Source of the DNA: Methanobacteriota archaeon
GTDB lineage: Archaea > Halobacteriota > Methanomicrobia > Methanomicrobiales > Methanoculleaceae
Reading direction: 5' to 3'
DNA: 64,000 nt
Assembly (NCBI GenBank): GCA_016841955.1
Contig: JAENYE010000001.1
Coordinates: forward strand, 62,001 to 126,000
Positions 54,153-63,678 of this stretch are shown here, one piece after another (position 1 is the stretch's first letter; each line of letters begins with the position of its first letter). The notes beneath the pieces are model-generated. The model worked only from the letters and a program-made list of their open reading frames with translations, made no database searches and had not been told where the DNA came from. Both the position numbers and the translations under genes were made by a program.

Positions 54153-54701
54153 TCAGAGCAGCAGCACAAGAACGAGGCAGGCCACGACCGGGACGACGAG
54201 GTTGTCGTCCACGGGGCTCACCAGTTCGGCGAGGGCCGTGACCGCGGCCGTCGTGAGGGCTATCGCCGGCGGGACGAGAAGACAGAGAGCGATCGCCGTC
54301 GCCGCGACCCCGGCGAGCGTGCCCTCAAGGGACTTATGGTTGTAGATCCGGGTCCTGCCGAACCGGACGCCGACGAGGGTGGTGACGCTGTCGAGGAGTG
54401 CGAGCACCACGAGCCCGATGAAGGCGACCTCTTTATCGAAGAAGACCAGGCAGAAGAGGGCTCCGAGCGCAAAGAAGAGCGCTCCCTTGCCCGGGGCGGC
54501 GTCCCGCCGCTCAAGGCTCGCGAGGATCCCCGAGACGACCGGAATGGTGTAGCCCCGGGAGATGGCGTCGGAGAGGATGAATCCCACAAAGAGAGCGAGC
54601 ATGAGGACGGAGAGGGCGAGGTCGCGGTCGAAGAGGAGGACAAAACCCGCGATCCCGAGACCGAATATGAGGTGGACGACCTGCCGGAGCGACTCGTTCA
54701 T
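54153..54701 (-). CDS. Dolichol kinase/phytol kinase-like membrane protein
   Basis: 182 residues from the ATG at 54701 (MNESLRQVVHLIFGLGIAG). Six hydrophobic helices; HLIFGLG at the start and DSVTTLVGVRFGR...NHKSLEGTLAG are the motifs of the SEC59/DGK1/VTE5 CTP-dependent polyprenol or diacylglycerol kinases. The substrate in archaea may be a polyprenol or unsaturated isoprenoid alcohol. Shine-Dalgarno AGGTGTG supports the start. Confidence 0.78.
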   Translation of the reverse strand: MNESLRQVVHLIFGLGIAGFVLLFDRDLALSVLMLALFVGFILSDAISRGYTIPVVSGILASLERRDAAPGKGALFFALGALFCLVFFDKEVAFIGLVVLALLDSVTTLVGVRFGRTRIYNHKSLEGTLAGVAATAIALCLLVPPAIALTTAAVTALAELVSPVDDNLVVPVVACLVLVLLL

Positions 54702-54820
54702 CACACCTGAGGTTGGTGCCGAACCGGTTAAACCCTCTGCAGGTGAGGCAGGGGAAGAGCGGAGGCGAATCACGCCGATTAAGTATTCTCGGAGCCCACG
54801 CATCCTACGGGAACCGACCG

Positions 54821-56074
54821 ATGGAACCATTCACTCATACCGGAGATAACGCCGCCGAAGCCAGGGATATGGACGCCGTCGCACGGTTTTATGTCAAATG
54901 CGTGCTCTGGCTTGGGGTGCACGACCCGAACTTCGTGGACGCTTACTTCGGTCCGGCGGCGGTGCGGGAGGAGGCGCTCACGGTCACGGTCCCGCCGGAC
55001 CGCATCGCCGGGTACGCGGCCGACCTCCTCGCCACCCTGGACAGGATCGACCCCGACCGGCTGGAGGACGCCGGACGCGTGCGCCACGCCTACCTCCGGG
55101 GCATGGTCCGGGCGCTCGAGGCCCGCGCCGGAGTCCTCGCGGGGAAGAGCCTTGCCTTCGACGCCGAGGCGGAGGCGCTCTTCGGGGTCACGGCGCCGGA
55201 GGACGACCCGGCCTGGTACGAGGAACTCCACGCAACGCTCGATGCCCGTCTTCCCGGAACCGGCGACCTTGCCGGGCGCTACCGGGCGTTCATGGACTCG
55301 TTCGTCATCCCGCCCGACCGGCTGGAACGGGTCTTTGCGGCCGCATTTGCCGAAAGCCGCCGCCGGGCTGCGGAGCACCTGCCGCTCCCGGCGGGAGAGC
55401 GTCTCGAGGTCGCATACGTCACCGGGAAGCCCTGGGAGGCCTATAACCGCTACCTCGGCGGCGGGGCGAGCCTCGTCCAGGTGAACGCCGACCTGCCGGT
55501 CACCATCGACCGGCCCCTCACCCACGCCTGCCGCGAGGGCTACCCCGGCCACCACACGATGTGGACGATCCGGGAGGCGGGCCTCGTCCGTGCCCGGGGC
55601 TGGATCGAGCACTCGGTCGTCCCGCTCGCGACGGTCGCAGAAGGTGCCGCCCGGCTCGGTGAGGAGATGATCTTTCCCGGTCCTGAGCGGGTGCGGTTCC
55701 GGGAGGAGGTCCTCTTCCCGCTGGCCGGGTTCGACCCGGCAGAGGCCGCTCTCGTCGATGCCGTCAGCACCGCGGCCACGGACCTGATCCTCTCGGGGAA
55801 TACCCGGGTGGCCCGGGGTTTGCTCGACGGTGCGCTGTCGCGTGAGGACGCGTGCGTGCTCCTCCGGGACGTCCTGCTCCTCGACCCGGGGACGGTGGAG
55901 ACCCACCTCCGGTTCATCGAGGAGTGCCGGGCCTACCCGGTGGCCCTGAGCGAGGGGTACCGGCTCGTCCGTGGCTACGTCGGGAGCGGGGCGGACCGGT
56001 GGGAACGCTTCGCCCGCGTCCTCGCCGAGCCGGTACTGCCCGGCGATCTCACCGTGAACGGCAGTCCCGGATGA
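54821..56074 (+). CDS. Hypothetical protein resembling the DUF885 metallopeptidase-like family
   Basis: 417 residues from MEPFTHTGDNAAEARDM. The segment CREGYPGHHTMW (near residue 247) resembles HE.xPGHH of DUF885, but the first His of HE is Arg here. FMDSFVIPPDRLERV and LSREDACVLLRDVLL are alpha-helical. A TATA-like box (TTAAGTATTC, 54778-54787) lies about 35-40 bases upstream. Zinc binding and peptidase activity are uncertain. Tail-to-tail overlap of 26 bases with the next gene. Confidence 0.55.
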   Translation: MEPFTHTGDNAAEARDMDAVARFYVKCVLWLGVHDPNFVDAYFGPAAVREEALTVTVPPDRIAGYAADLLATLDRIDPDRLEDAGRVRHAYLRGMVRALEARAGVLAGKSLAFDAEAEALFGVTAPEDDPAWYEELHATLDARLPGTGDLAGRYRAFMDSFVIPPDRLERVFAAAFAESRRRAAEHLPLPAGERLEVAYVTGKPWEAYNRYLGGGASLVQVNADLPVTIDRPLTHACREGYPGHHTMWTIREAGLVRARGWIEHSVVPLATVAEGAARLGEEMIFPGPERVRFREEVLFPLAGFDPAEAALVDAVSTAATDLILSGNTRVARGLLDGALSREDACVLLRDVLLLDPGTVETHLRFIEECRAYPVALSEGYRLVRGYVGSGADRWERFARVLAEPVLPGDLTVNGSPG

Positions 56075-56315
56075 ACGCCCGGGCCTCTTCGTCGGTGATC
56101 GCGTAAGCCGCCTGGGCATCGAACGCGACCACCCGGAGGATCACCGCGACCTCGTCGAGGCGGCGCTTGTGGTCGCCACGGACATGCTTTCTCACCTCGT
56201 GCAGGGTTTCGAGCGCGATCCCGACGTTTGCGATCGTACATAGAGCGCTCTCCCGGGTGCCGGTATCGACGACGGGGAGGGTGCGGGGCGGTCGGGTAAC
56301 AGGAACGGGAACCAT
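56049..56315 (-). CDS. Small hypothetical protein
   Basis: 88 residues from the ATG at 56315 (MVPVPVTRPPRTLPVV). The middle (TIANVGIALETLHEVRKHVRGDHKRRLDEVAVILRVVAFD) is helical. No family recognised. It overlaps the previous gene convergently, and the purine-rich GAGGATAGGG upstream supports the start. Moderately convincing only. Confidence 0.5.
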   Translation of the reverse strand: MVPVPVTRPPRTLPVVDTGTRESALCTIANVGIALETLHEVRKHVRGDHKRRLDEVAVILRVVAFDAQAAYAITDEEARAFIRDCRSR

Positions 56316-56427
56316 GCACCCTATCCTCGCGCTGCATGAACTTGAACCTGCTGGAACCTGCGCAGATAACGTATTTATCCGGGAACCCCAAACCTGAACT
56401 GAGGGTCTCCCGCCCGGAGATCGACCC

Positions 56428-57144
56428 ATGAGCACGGACAATACGACCAATATACCCGAACCGGAGGGCTGGAAGGCCCTCCTCGCAAACCCCTACCTTG
56501 CCGGCTCCATAAAATTCGTCCTGCCGCTCGCCATCATCCCGGCCGTCCTCGGGACGCTCTACCTGATCGAGCCCTACCAGCAGTTCCTCATCATCTCCGG
56601 TCTGCTCGCCGCCTACTTCGTCCCCCCGGCCGGGAAGGAGTCGATTATTCCCATCGCGATCGTGATGGGCTACCCCTGGTGGCTCGTCACGCTCGCGATC
56701 TTCCTCCTCGACGTGGCCGTCTCTCTCTTCGTCGTCTGGAACTTCGACCTGGCGCTGAAGATCCCGCTCGTCGGCCGGCTGCTCGAGAGCGGGATGACAA
56801 TAGGCCGGAACTACACCGAGACCCAGCCCTGGCTCCGGCGGTTCTCGACGGTCGGGCTCGTCCTCTTCGTCTTCTTCCCGCTCCAGGGGACCGGGGCGAT
56901 GAACGGGGCGATCGTCGGCCGGCTGCTGGGGCTGGAGAAGGCCCGGGTCTTTGGTTGCGTCTGCGCCGGGTCGCTCGCCTCCAGTCTCATCATAGCCCTC
57001 GGAGCCGACGTGATCCTGGACGTCTACCGGCGGGACCCGGTCCTCGGGATCGGCATCCTGGTCGCGGTCGTCGTCGCCGTCCTGGCCGCCGTCGTGGGAT
57101 GGCGGCTGTATAAGGGGCGGCTCCGAGAACGGACTCCCCGATAA
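56428..57144 (+). CDS. COG2426-type small multidrug export-like membrane protein
   Basis: 238 residues; four to six transmembrane helices. The GKESIIPIAIVMGYPWWLV and FPLQGTGAMNGAIVGRLLGLE segments are the conserved features of this family of putative exporters (re-entrant loop region). The function of the family is not established. Confidence 0.8.
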   Translation: MSTDNTTNIPEPEGWKALLANPYLAGSIKFVLPLAIIPAVLGTLYLIEPYQQFLIISGLLAAYFVPPAGKESIIPIAIVMGYPWWLVTLAIFLLDVAVSLFVVWNFDLALKIPLVGRLLESGMTIGRNYTETQPWLRRFSTVGLVLFVFFPLQGTGAMNGAIVGRLLGLEKARVFGCVCAGSLASSLIIALGADVILDVYRRDPVLGIGILVAVVVAVLAAVVGWRLYKGRLRERTPR

Positions 57145-57238
57145 CGGCACGCCTGCCGCTGTTTCCTGCAATGGAACGGCGGCAATTTCGCATGCCTTAA
57201 ATCCTCCGGCCTCCTTTTTTCCCTATCGAGGGATTTAG

Positions 57239-58078
57239 ATGAGTTCTCAACTGTACCCGTGGATCGTCGCCGCTCTGGCGGTCCTGGTCGCCGCCGGCGC
57301 CGGTTTTGCGGCGCTGAACCAGCCGGCGCCGCCGCCCGTCTCCGCGACCGACGAAGATGCTGCGGCGCTCCTTGTTCGCCTGCAGTCCGACATCACCACG
57401 GCGCTCGAGGCCCTGGACGGCCGCCTGGCGTACGCGGCGTTCGATCTCGGGGCTACAGGCCTCAACGACGCCGCCGCCCACGCGATCCTCGCGAACCTCT
57501 CCGCCACCGACCCTTCGATCGTCGACTGCACGGTCAGTGACGCGGGCGGCACGATCGTCGCCGCCGAGCCGGCTGCGTATCACGGTGTCGAGGGCGCGGA
57601 CATCTGGGGCCAGGCCCACGTCCGGCACGTCCTCGCGACGAAGCGGCCGATCATGAGCGAGGTGATCACGGTCGCGGAAGGCTTCCCGGCGGCGGTCATC
57701 ACGGCGCCCGTCTTTACGAACGAGAGCCGGTTTGTCGGGTTCGCCTCCATCGTCTTCCGGCCGGAGGACCTGATCGCCGGCGTCGCCGGCCCGGCGGCGA
57801 ACGGCACCCCCTACCAGGTGATGGTCGTCCAGACGGACGGACGGGTGCTCTACGACACAGACCCGGCCCAGGTCGGGAAGATGACGTTCGAGGACCCGCT
57901 CTACGCGGATTACCCGGACCTGCTTGAAGCGGCCCGCCGGGTCGCCGACGAGCGCTACGGCACCGCGATCTACGGGTTTGCCGCCGCCGGCGGGCAGGCA
58001 GTGCAGAAGGAGATTGCCTGGACGACTGCCGGGCTCCACGGGACCGAGTGGCGCGTGGCGGTGATCCGGGCGGTTTGA
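57239..58078 (+). CDS. Extracytoplasmic Cache-domain protein
   Basis: 279 residues. N-terminal membrane anchor (LYPWIVAALAVLVAAGAGFAAL) and an extracellular domain with Cache-like motifs (DIWGQAHVRHVLATKRPIMSEV, VITAPVFTNESRFVGFAS, VVQTDGRVLYDTDP). No cytoplasmic signalling domain is attached. The neighbouring convergent histidine kinase may be a partner, but it has no membrane part. Confidence 0.75.
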   Translation: MSSQLYPWIVAALAVLVAAGAGFAALNQPAPPPVSATDEDAAALLVRLQSDITTALEALDGRLAYAAFDLGATGLNDAAAHAILANLSATDPSIVDCTVSDAGGTIVAAEPAAYHGVEGADIWGQAHVRHVLATKRPIMSEVITVAEGFPAAVITAPVFTNESRFVGFASIVFRPEDLIAGVAGPAANGTPYQVMVVQTDGRVLYDTDPAQVGKMTFEDPLYADYPDLLEAARRVADERYGTAIYGFAAAGGQAVQKEIAWTTAGLHGTEWRVAVIRAV

Positions 58079-58137
58079 GGGGAGGAGAGTCCCCCCCTCC
58101 ACACCCCCTCACGAATCCGCTCTTTCTTCTCCCCCGG

Positions 58138-59781
58138 TCACCCCGGCACCGCATCCGCTTTCCGGAGCAGGAATGAGAACGCCGCTCCTCCTTCGGAATG
58201 GCCCGGCACCCGGTCCTCCACCCAGATCCTGCCGCCGTAGCGGTCGATGAGGATCTGCACCAGGTAGAGCCCGAGCCCCTCGCCCACGCCCCGCTGCTTC
58301 CTCTCGTAGCGGTGGAAGATCTCCTCTTTCTGGTCGTCCGGGACGCCCCGGCCGGTATCCGCGACCGTCACCCGGACGAACCCGTCCTCTTCTTCCGTCC
58401 GGACGGTTACGGTGACGCCGGGACCCCCATGCTTTACGGCGTTGCCGATCAGGTTCGTGAAGACCTCGGGCAGGAGGTCGTCGGCAAGGACCTGCCGCGG
58501 TGCGTCCTCGTAGCGGATGGGGATCTCCGGGAAGTGGTCGATCTCCGCCCAGATGACCGCATCGAGATCCGTCGGCCGGAGGAGAGGAGGGCCGGCGTGA
58601 ATCCGCCGGATCTTCGAGACGGTCCCGAGGATCTCGATGCTCTTTGCTATGCTCCGCCTCAGGTTCGCCAGGTACCCGGCTGCCTCCCCCTCCAGGGAGT
58701 CGATGAGCAGTTCGGCATACAGGTTCGAGACGTTCTCGGTGTTGCCGATGTCGTGGGTCAGGATATCGAGGTAGAGGTTCGCCTCGCGGTGGGCGGATTC
58801 GAGGTCCCGGTGAATCCGGGAGAACTCGATGGCGTGGCGCCGGATCTCCTCCTCTGTACGCCTTCGCTCGGTGATATCGCGGACGATGCCGCCCCGGAAG
58901 AGCGGCCGGCCATCCGGGTCGAGAGTCACCGTGAAGTGGTCTTCGAGCCAGAGGTATTCACCACGTTTCGACAGGAACCGGTATACAAGGAGCCCCCTGC
59001 CCGAGGCGGCAGCAGCGTTCAGTTCAGCTTCAATCCGCGGGCTGTCGTCTGGATGGACGCGGCCCATGACCTCGTCACGGTTCATCGCAGCCATCTCCTC
59101 CGGGGTGAAGCCGAGGATCTCCTCGATGACCGGACTCACGTAATCGTAGCGGTCCGCCTGCAGGTTGCGCCGGTAGGCCGCGTCGAGCGAGTTCTCAAGC
59201 ACCGCCCGGAACCGTTCCTCGCTCTCCCGGAGAGCCTCCTCCGCCCGCTTGCGCTCCGAATCGTCGTAGACGTAACCCTGGGTCTCGAGCAGTTCGCCGT
59301 CCGCGCTGAAACGCCCGACCATGTTCTCCACGACATGGATACGGGTCCCGTCCCGGCGCTTCCGGGTCCGGCCCTCGTTCTCCACCTTTCCCTCCCTCCG
59401 AAGACGCGCGAGGAGCGCATCCCGGTCCCCGGGGTCTTCGTAGAGATCCCGGATATTGGTGTTCAGCGCTTCTTCTACGGAGGCAAACCCGAATATCCTG
59501 ACGAACGCCGGGTTGCAGGCAAGTATCCGGCCATCAGCGGCGGTGAGGAAGTCCCCGGTGAGATCGTCCTCAAAGAGCCGCCGGCACCGCGCCTCGCTCT
59601 CCTGCAGGGCATCCTTTACAGACTGCAGTGAGGCGTTCTCACGCCGGAGCACCTCGCTCTCGGCCAGGAGTTCCGCCACGCGTTCATGGGCCGGCCGCTC
59701 TCCCGCTGCGAGGGGCCGCTGCTCCCTCTCTCCCGCTCCGGTGCGGGACGAACTCTCCGATTCTCCTGAATGTGCCGCCAT
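58138..59781 (-). CDS. PAS-domain sensor histidine kinase (soluble)
   Basis: 547 residues from MAAHSGESESSSRTG. An N-terminal coiled coil is followed by two PAS domains (about 75-195 and 195-320) and a histidine kinase core with phospho-acceptor His in LDILTHDIGNTENV, N box LIGNAVKHG, G1 DTGRGVPDD and G2 GEGLGLYL. No transmembrane helix, so it senses cytoplasmic signals. No response regulator is adjacent. Confidence 0.88.
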   Translation of the reverse strand: MAAHSGESESSSRTGAGEREQRPLAAGERPAHERVAELLAESEVLRRENASLQSVKDALQESEARCRRLFEDDLTGDFLTAADGRILACNPAFVRIFGFASVEEALNTNIRDLYEDPGDRDALLARLRREGKVENEGRTRKRRDGTRIHVVENMVGRFSADGELLETQGYVYDDSERKRAEEALRESEERFRAVLENSLDAAYRRNLQADRYDYVSPVIEEILGFTPEEMAAMNRDEVMGRVHPDDSPRIEAELNAAAASGRGLLVYRFLSKRGEYLWLEDHFTVTLDPDGRPLFRGGIVRDITERRRTEEEIRRHAIEFSRIHRDLESAHREANLYLDILTHDIGNTENVSNLYAELLIDSLEGEAAGYLANLRRSIAKSIEILGTVSKIRRIHAGPPLLRPTDLDAVIWAEIDHFPEIPIRYEDAPRQVLADDLLPEVFTNLIGNAVKHGGPGVTVTVRTEEEDGFVRVTVADTGRGVPDDQKEEIFHRYERKQRGVGEGLGLYLVQILIDRYGGRIWVEDRVPGHSEGGAAFSFLLRKADAVPG

Positions 59782-60073
59782 CCGAACTCCCGGGGCTGAT
59801 TGCTGGTGGTTAGCTTGGGTTTGCCTGAAACGTATTAATGCTACCTCCCGGCAGGCGGGGATGCAGGTCGGATCCGGCCGCATGCAGACGCCCGCCGGGG
59901 CCGTAGCGGAGAGGCAGCCAGCCTCGCAGGCATGGGGTGCATCTCGCGTTCCGGGCCCGCACGAACCGGGCGAGGAGCCACAATCACAACGGGTATCTTA
60001 TGTTCGTACAGCCAACGTGATGTACGTTGCAGCCCGCAGGTTTCGCAACCGCGTTATGCCGCAGGGGAAAACC

Positions 60074-61099
60074 ATGAGGTTCGAGGAGGTCGACGGCAAC
60101 ATCTTCTACAACGGCGACTGTATCGTGGGGGCAAGAGCGCATATCCCCGACGACTCGGTGGACCTGATCGTCACCGATCCCCCGTACGGCATCAACGGCG
60201 ACCGGTTGCACCACCACTACAACCGGGACGAGAGGTTCGTCGTCGGAGGCTACGTCGAGGTTCCCGCATCCGCTTACGGAGAATTCAGCCTGAGGTGGAT
60301 CCGGGAGGCCGAACGAATATTAAGGCCGGGCGGGTCGATCTACATCGTCTCGGGCTACACGAACCTCTACCACATACTCCATGCCCTGCGGCAGACGGGG
60401 CTTCGCGAGGTCAACCATATCGTCTGGCGGTACAATTTCGGCGTCTACACCAGCCGGAAGTACGTCTCCTCCCATTACCACATCCTCTTCTACGAAAAAC
60501 CGGGCGGCGAGAGGACGTTCAACCTGGAGTCACGCTACGGGGCCGGGGAGAGAGGGCCGGACAACGGGTCGCTGAACTACCGGGACCGTGAAGACGTCTG
60601 GTGCATCAATCGCGAATACAAACCGGGGCAGGCGAAGAACAAGAACGAACTGCCGGCGGAGCTGCTTACAAAGATGATCCAGTACAGCAGCAACGAGGGC
60701 GACCTCGTCTGCGATATGTTCCTCGGCGGTTTCTCGACCGCAAAGGTTGCCGTCGGCCTCAACCGCCGGGCGACCGGGTTTGAGGTCTCGAGCCGGGTAT
60801 TCGACCTGAAGATCGAAGAGTTGCGGGATACCGGGAAGGGATGCCTGCTGCCGTCGTTAAGAACTCCGCGGACCGGGGAGCCGGAGAACCGGGGCAGGCC
60901 CTGGACCGACACCGACCGCAAAACCCTGGTTTCCCGGTTCTCCGGGCTCATCGAGTCCGGCGAGACCAAGAAAAGGGCCGTCGAGACGCTGGGAAGAGAA
61001 CTCGGCCGGGGCCGGTGGTCCATCGAGAAGATGCTGAAGCAACAGGGCGTTCGGACCGGCGGCAGGCGGGGCGGGCCTCCACGGGGCGACGGAGCCTGA
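60074..61099 (+). CDS. DNA methyltransferase, beta class (DPPY, N6-adenine/N4-cytosine)
   Basis: 341 residues from MRFEEVDGNIFYNGD with AGGGGA upstream. Motif IV DPPY (35-38) comes first, then motif I near 214-221 (DMFLGGFS), the order of beta-class enzymes, similar to the second methylase of DpnII-type systems. The C-terminal 75 residues (WTDTDRKTLVSRFSGLIESGE... RWSIEKMLKQQG) look like an added DNA-binding helix domain. Upstream, 59782-60073 holds no gene. An ATG at 60056 is an alternative. Confidence 0.82.
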   Translation: MRFEEVDGNIFYNGDCIVGARAHIPDDSVDLIVTDPPYGINGDRLHHHYNRDERFVVGGYVEVPASAYGEFSLRWIREAERILRPGGSIYIVSGYTNLYHILHALRQTGLREVNHIVWRYNFGVYTSRKYVSSHYHILFYEKPGGERTFNLESRYGAGERGPDNGSLNYRDREDVWCINREYKPGQAKNKNELPAELLTKMIQYSSNEGDLVCDMFLGGFSTAKVAVGLNRRATGFEVSSRVFDLKIEELRDTGKGCLLPSLRTPRTGEPENRGRPWTDTDRKTLVSRFSGLIESGETKKRAVETLGRELGRGRWSIEKMLKQQGVRTGGRRGGPPRGDGA

Positions 61100-61215
61100 A
61101 CCCGGTCCGAGAGCGGTAACAGAGAGCACGGTCGCAGGACACAGGCAACGCTAACGTGTTTCAAAACAAATTTTTGTCGATACCGCGAAGCATTCACGTC
61201 GGATGGTAGAGACCG

Positions 61216-62142
61216 ATGGCAACACCCACCGCACGACCGTTCCTCAAGTGGGCAGGCGGAAAGGCGCAACTGCTCGATGCGTTCACCGGAAGAGTCCCGG
61301 GGGAACTCGCCGAGGGAACCCTCCCGGTCTTTGTCGAACCGTTCATGGGCGGCGGAGCGGTCTATTTTCACTTCAACAGCATCTTCAGGTTCAGGGAGTG
61401 CCACCTCTTCGATATCAACGAGGAACTGGTCCTCGCCTACAGCGTTGTCAAGAATGACGTCTCCGGCCTCATCGAATACCTGGCCGACGTCTCGGACGAG
61501 TTTCTGGCAAAAGACGAGCCCGGGCGAAAAGAGTACTACTACGCCGTGCGGGATGCGTTCAACCGCGAGCGGGAGAGGATCGATTTCGGGCAGTACGGTG
61601 AGGAGTGGGTGGAGCGGGCAGGCCGGTTCATCTTCCTCAACAGGACATGCTTCAACGGCCTCTACCGGGTAAACTCCCGGGGCGGGTTCAACGTCCCGTT
61701 CGGCAGGTACCAAAACCCGCGGATCCTGCACGAAGAAGTGCTCCGGGCCGATTCTGTTGCGCTCCGGAATACGACCATCCACCTCGGCGATTTCACGCAG
61801 TCGGAGCCCTACATCTCACAGGACACCTTCGTCTACTTCGACCCGCCGTACCGGCCCCTGAACCGGACGTCGTCGTTCACGCAGTACTCGAAGAACAGGT
61901 TTTCCGACGAGGAACAGAGGCGCCTTTCGGCATTTTACGCCCGGTGCGACGCCAGCGGTGCCAGGCTGATGCTGAGCAACTCGGACCCGAAGAACATCGA
62001 CCCGGACGACGGGTTCTTCGACGACCTCTACGCCGGCTACCACATAGACCGGGTTCCGGCGAGGAGAGCGATCAACTGCGACGGGACGAAACGGGGAGAG
62101 ATCCGCGAGATCATCGTCACGAACTACAGCCCCGGAGAATAA
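61216..62142 (+). CDS. Dam/DpnM-type DNA adenine methyltransferase (D12 class)
   Basis: 308 residues. Motif X/I PFLKWAGGK (8-16), motif I EPFMGGGAVYF (41-51), motif IV DPPY (209-212) and the conserved LNRTCFNGLYRVN segment (141-153) define the alpha-class D12 adenine methylases; GATC is the most likely target by family. No restriction enzyme follows. Lies 116 bases after the beta-class methylase and probably works with it. Confidence 0.9.
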   Translation: MATPTARPFLKWAGGKAQLLDAFTGRVPGELAEGTLPVFVEPFMGGGAVYFHFNSIFRFRECHLFDINEELVLAYSVVKNDVSGLIEYLADVSDEFLAKDEPGRKEYYYAVRDAFNRERERIDFGQYGEEWVERAGRFIFLNRTCFNGLYRVNSRGGFNVPFGRYQNPRILHEEVLRADSVALRNTTIHLGDFTQSEPYISQDTFVYFDPPYRPLNRTSSFTQYSKNRFSDEEQRRLSAFYARCDASGARLMLSNSDPKNIDPDDGFFDDLYAGYHIDRVPARRAINCDGTKRGEIREIIVTNYSPGE

Positions 62143-62231
62143 TAGCACCCCGATACGGGTTTTGGGGAACCCGAACTCGCGGATCGGGATCATCCCAAAA
62201 CTATAAGTTCTCCCGGAGACCTGCAAAATCC

Positions 62232-62558
62232 ATGGCATTCCGGGAGATCGACGATGACCTCTGGGAGATCGTCCGGAGACACCTCCCACCCCAAAAACCC
62301 CACATCGGCAGGCCCCGCCGTGACCCCCGGCACCTCTTCAACGGGGTCCTGTACGTCCTCTCCAACGGGTGCACCTGGAGCGATGTGCCGGCGAAGTACG
62401 GGACGAAATCGACGGTGCACCGCTACCACCTCGAGCTCTGCGAGCGGGGGGCGTACCAGGCTATCCTCCTCGACCTCCTCCGGTCGGGCTACGAGTTCCG
62501 GAAGGGGGAGCCGGGCCGGTGTGCTGTGGAGGCCACGGTGGTGCCGGGGCGGCGCTGA
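62232..62558 (+). pseudogene. Truncated IS5-family transposase (N-terminal domain only)
   Basis: 108 residues, MAFREIDDDLWEIVRRHLPPQKPHIGRPRR...LFNGVLYVLSNGCTWSDVP, the DUF4096 N-terminal domain of IS5-type transposases. The DDE catalytic domain is missing; the frame stops and only repeats follow. It is an inactive remnant unless a second frame exists elsewhere; none was seen. Confidence 0.85.
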
Positions 62559-62612
62559 TGGCCGGGGGTATGACTGTCACATACCCGTCACGAAAGACGT
62601 ATATACCACAGC

Positions 62613-62839
62613 CTCACGCGAAGCCGCGAAGAATAGTTGGTTGGTGGTGATAGTCCCCTTCGCGGCTTCGCGTTCTTCGCGTGAGGCTCTATCACTATCC
62701 CCATACTTGACCTCACGCGAAGCCGTGAAGAACGCGAAGTTCGGTCGATTGCTGGTGGTAGTCCCCTTCGCACCTGACGGTGCTCGAACTCCGGCCCTTC
62801 GGCCCGTCGTTCTTCGCGGCTTCGCGGCTTTCGCGTGAG
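62613..62839. repeat. Cluster of two palindromic repeat elements in the 62559-63105 gap
   Basis: Element at 62613-62685 and element at 62712-62839, each with CTCACGCGAAG-type arms; the second is interrupted by a block (about 62771-62809). Bases 62727-62770 are identical, inverted, to 33279-33322. The rest of the 547-base gap to cbiE contains no supportable gene. Confidence 0.85.
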
Positions 62840-63105
62840 TTACCATTACAGAGAGGTGATACCTCAATTCGTCCAACCAAGAACGACCACCCCAACCCAC
62901 AGAGCCGGAGGCGACCCACACACCGCTTATTTTGAATCGACAGCCGTTTAGAGTTCCTGCCTATAAGGGGAGCCTCGGAGGAGGCAGGCATGGGGATCTG
63001 CGTGACTGACCATTCCAGAGCACAGGGCCCACCGGAGTTGGAATGTTTGGAAGCCGCCTTCTCGAACCGAGAGGAGGCAACCCGGCATAGCGAACGTCGC
63101 CGCCT

Positions 63106-63678
63106 CTAAAATTTCCCCGCCACCACCACGAAGAGGTCGCCCCGGGGCACCGGGGGCTCCGCCGCCGTCCCGGTAGCGATCCTTTCTGCCGGGTAGCCGA
63201 GATCCTCGCAGACGGCAAGCCGGGTCTCCGGCGGGAGGGCTGCCGCGAGCGTCCCGACGTCGAAGGCCGGGTCGGCGATGAGAAAGACGACCCGGCCCGC
63301 GAGGACCTCCTCCCGGGCTTCGGCGACCGCCCGGGCATGGTCCTTCCCGTGGGCCGAGACGACCGCCGCCTTCGTCAGCGGGACCTTCAGGCGGGCGAAG
63401 GCAACCTGGAGGGAGGAGATCCCGGGGACCACCTCGCCCTGGAGGTAGCCGAGCCCCGCAAGCATCGGGTCACCCGTCGAGAGGACGACCGCGTGGGCCG
63501 GGAGGGACCGGAGGTTCCGGTAATCCGCGATCTCGTGCACCTCGCACCCCGGCGGGATGGCGTCCCGCGCAAGCGCGATCGCCCGGGCCGAACCGTAGAC
63601 GAGCGACGCACCCGCGATGGCACTCGCCGCCTCCGCGGTCAGCATACCGGGGCCGCAGCCCACACCGACGACCTTCAT
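63106..63678 (-). CDS. cbiE: Cobalt-precorrin-7 (C5)-methyltransferase CbiE
   Basis: 190 residues (MKVVGVGCGPGMLTAEAASAI). SAM-dependent tetrapyrrole methylase fold: VGCGPG, STGDPMLAGLGYL and VPGISSLQVAFARL. It methylates C5 in the anaerobic cobalamin pathway. Four-base overlap (ATGA) with the upstream cbiD-like gene. Confidence 0.9.
   Translation of the reverse strand: MKVVGVGCGPGMLTAEAASAIAGASLVYGSARAIALARDAIPPGCEVHEIADYRNLRSLPAHAVVLSTGDPMLAGLGYLQGEVVPGISSLQVAFARLKVPLTKAAVVSAHGKDHARAVAEAREEVLAGRVVFLIADPAFDVGTLAAALPPETRLAVCEDLGYPAERIATGTAAEPPVPRGDLFVVVAGKF

Noticed and set aside
55975-57171. Long minus-strand frame opposite the COG2426 gene
   Set aside because: Composition is charge-repeat shadow sequence typical of GC-rich antisense frames, and the plus-strand membrane protein is convincing.
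59890-59965. tRNA-like string GCCGTAGCGGAGAGGCAGCC
   Set aside because: A D-arm-like piece is visible, but no matching acceptor end and no T arm follow.
62577-62921. Short minus-strand frames over the repeat cluster
   Set aside because: They consist of translated palindromic repeats and carry no independent evidence of coding.
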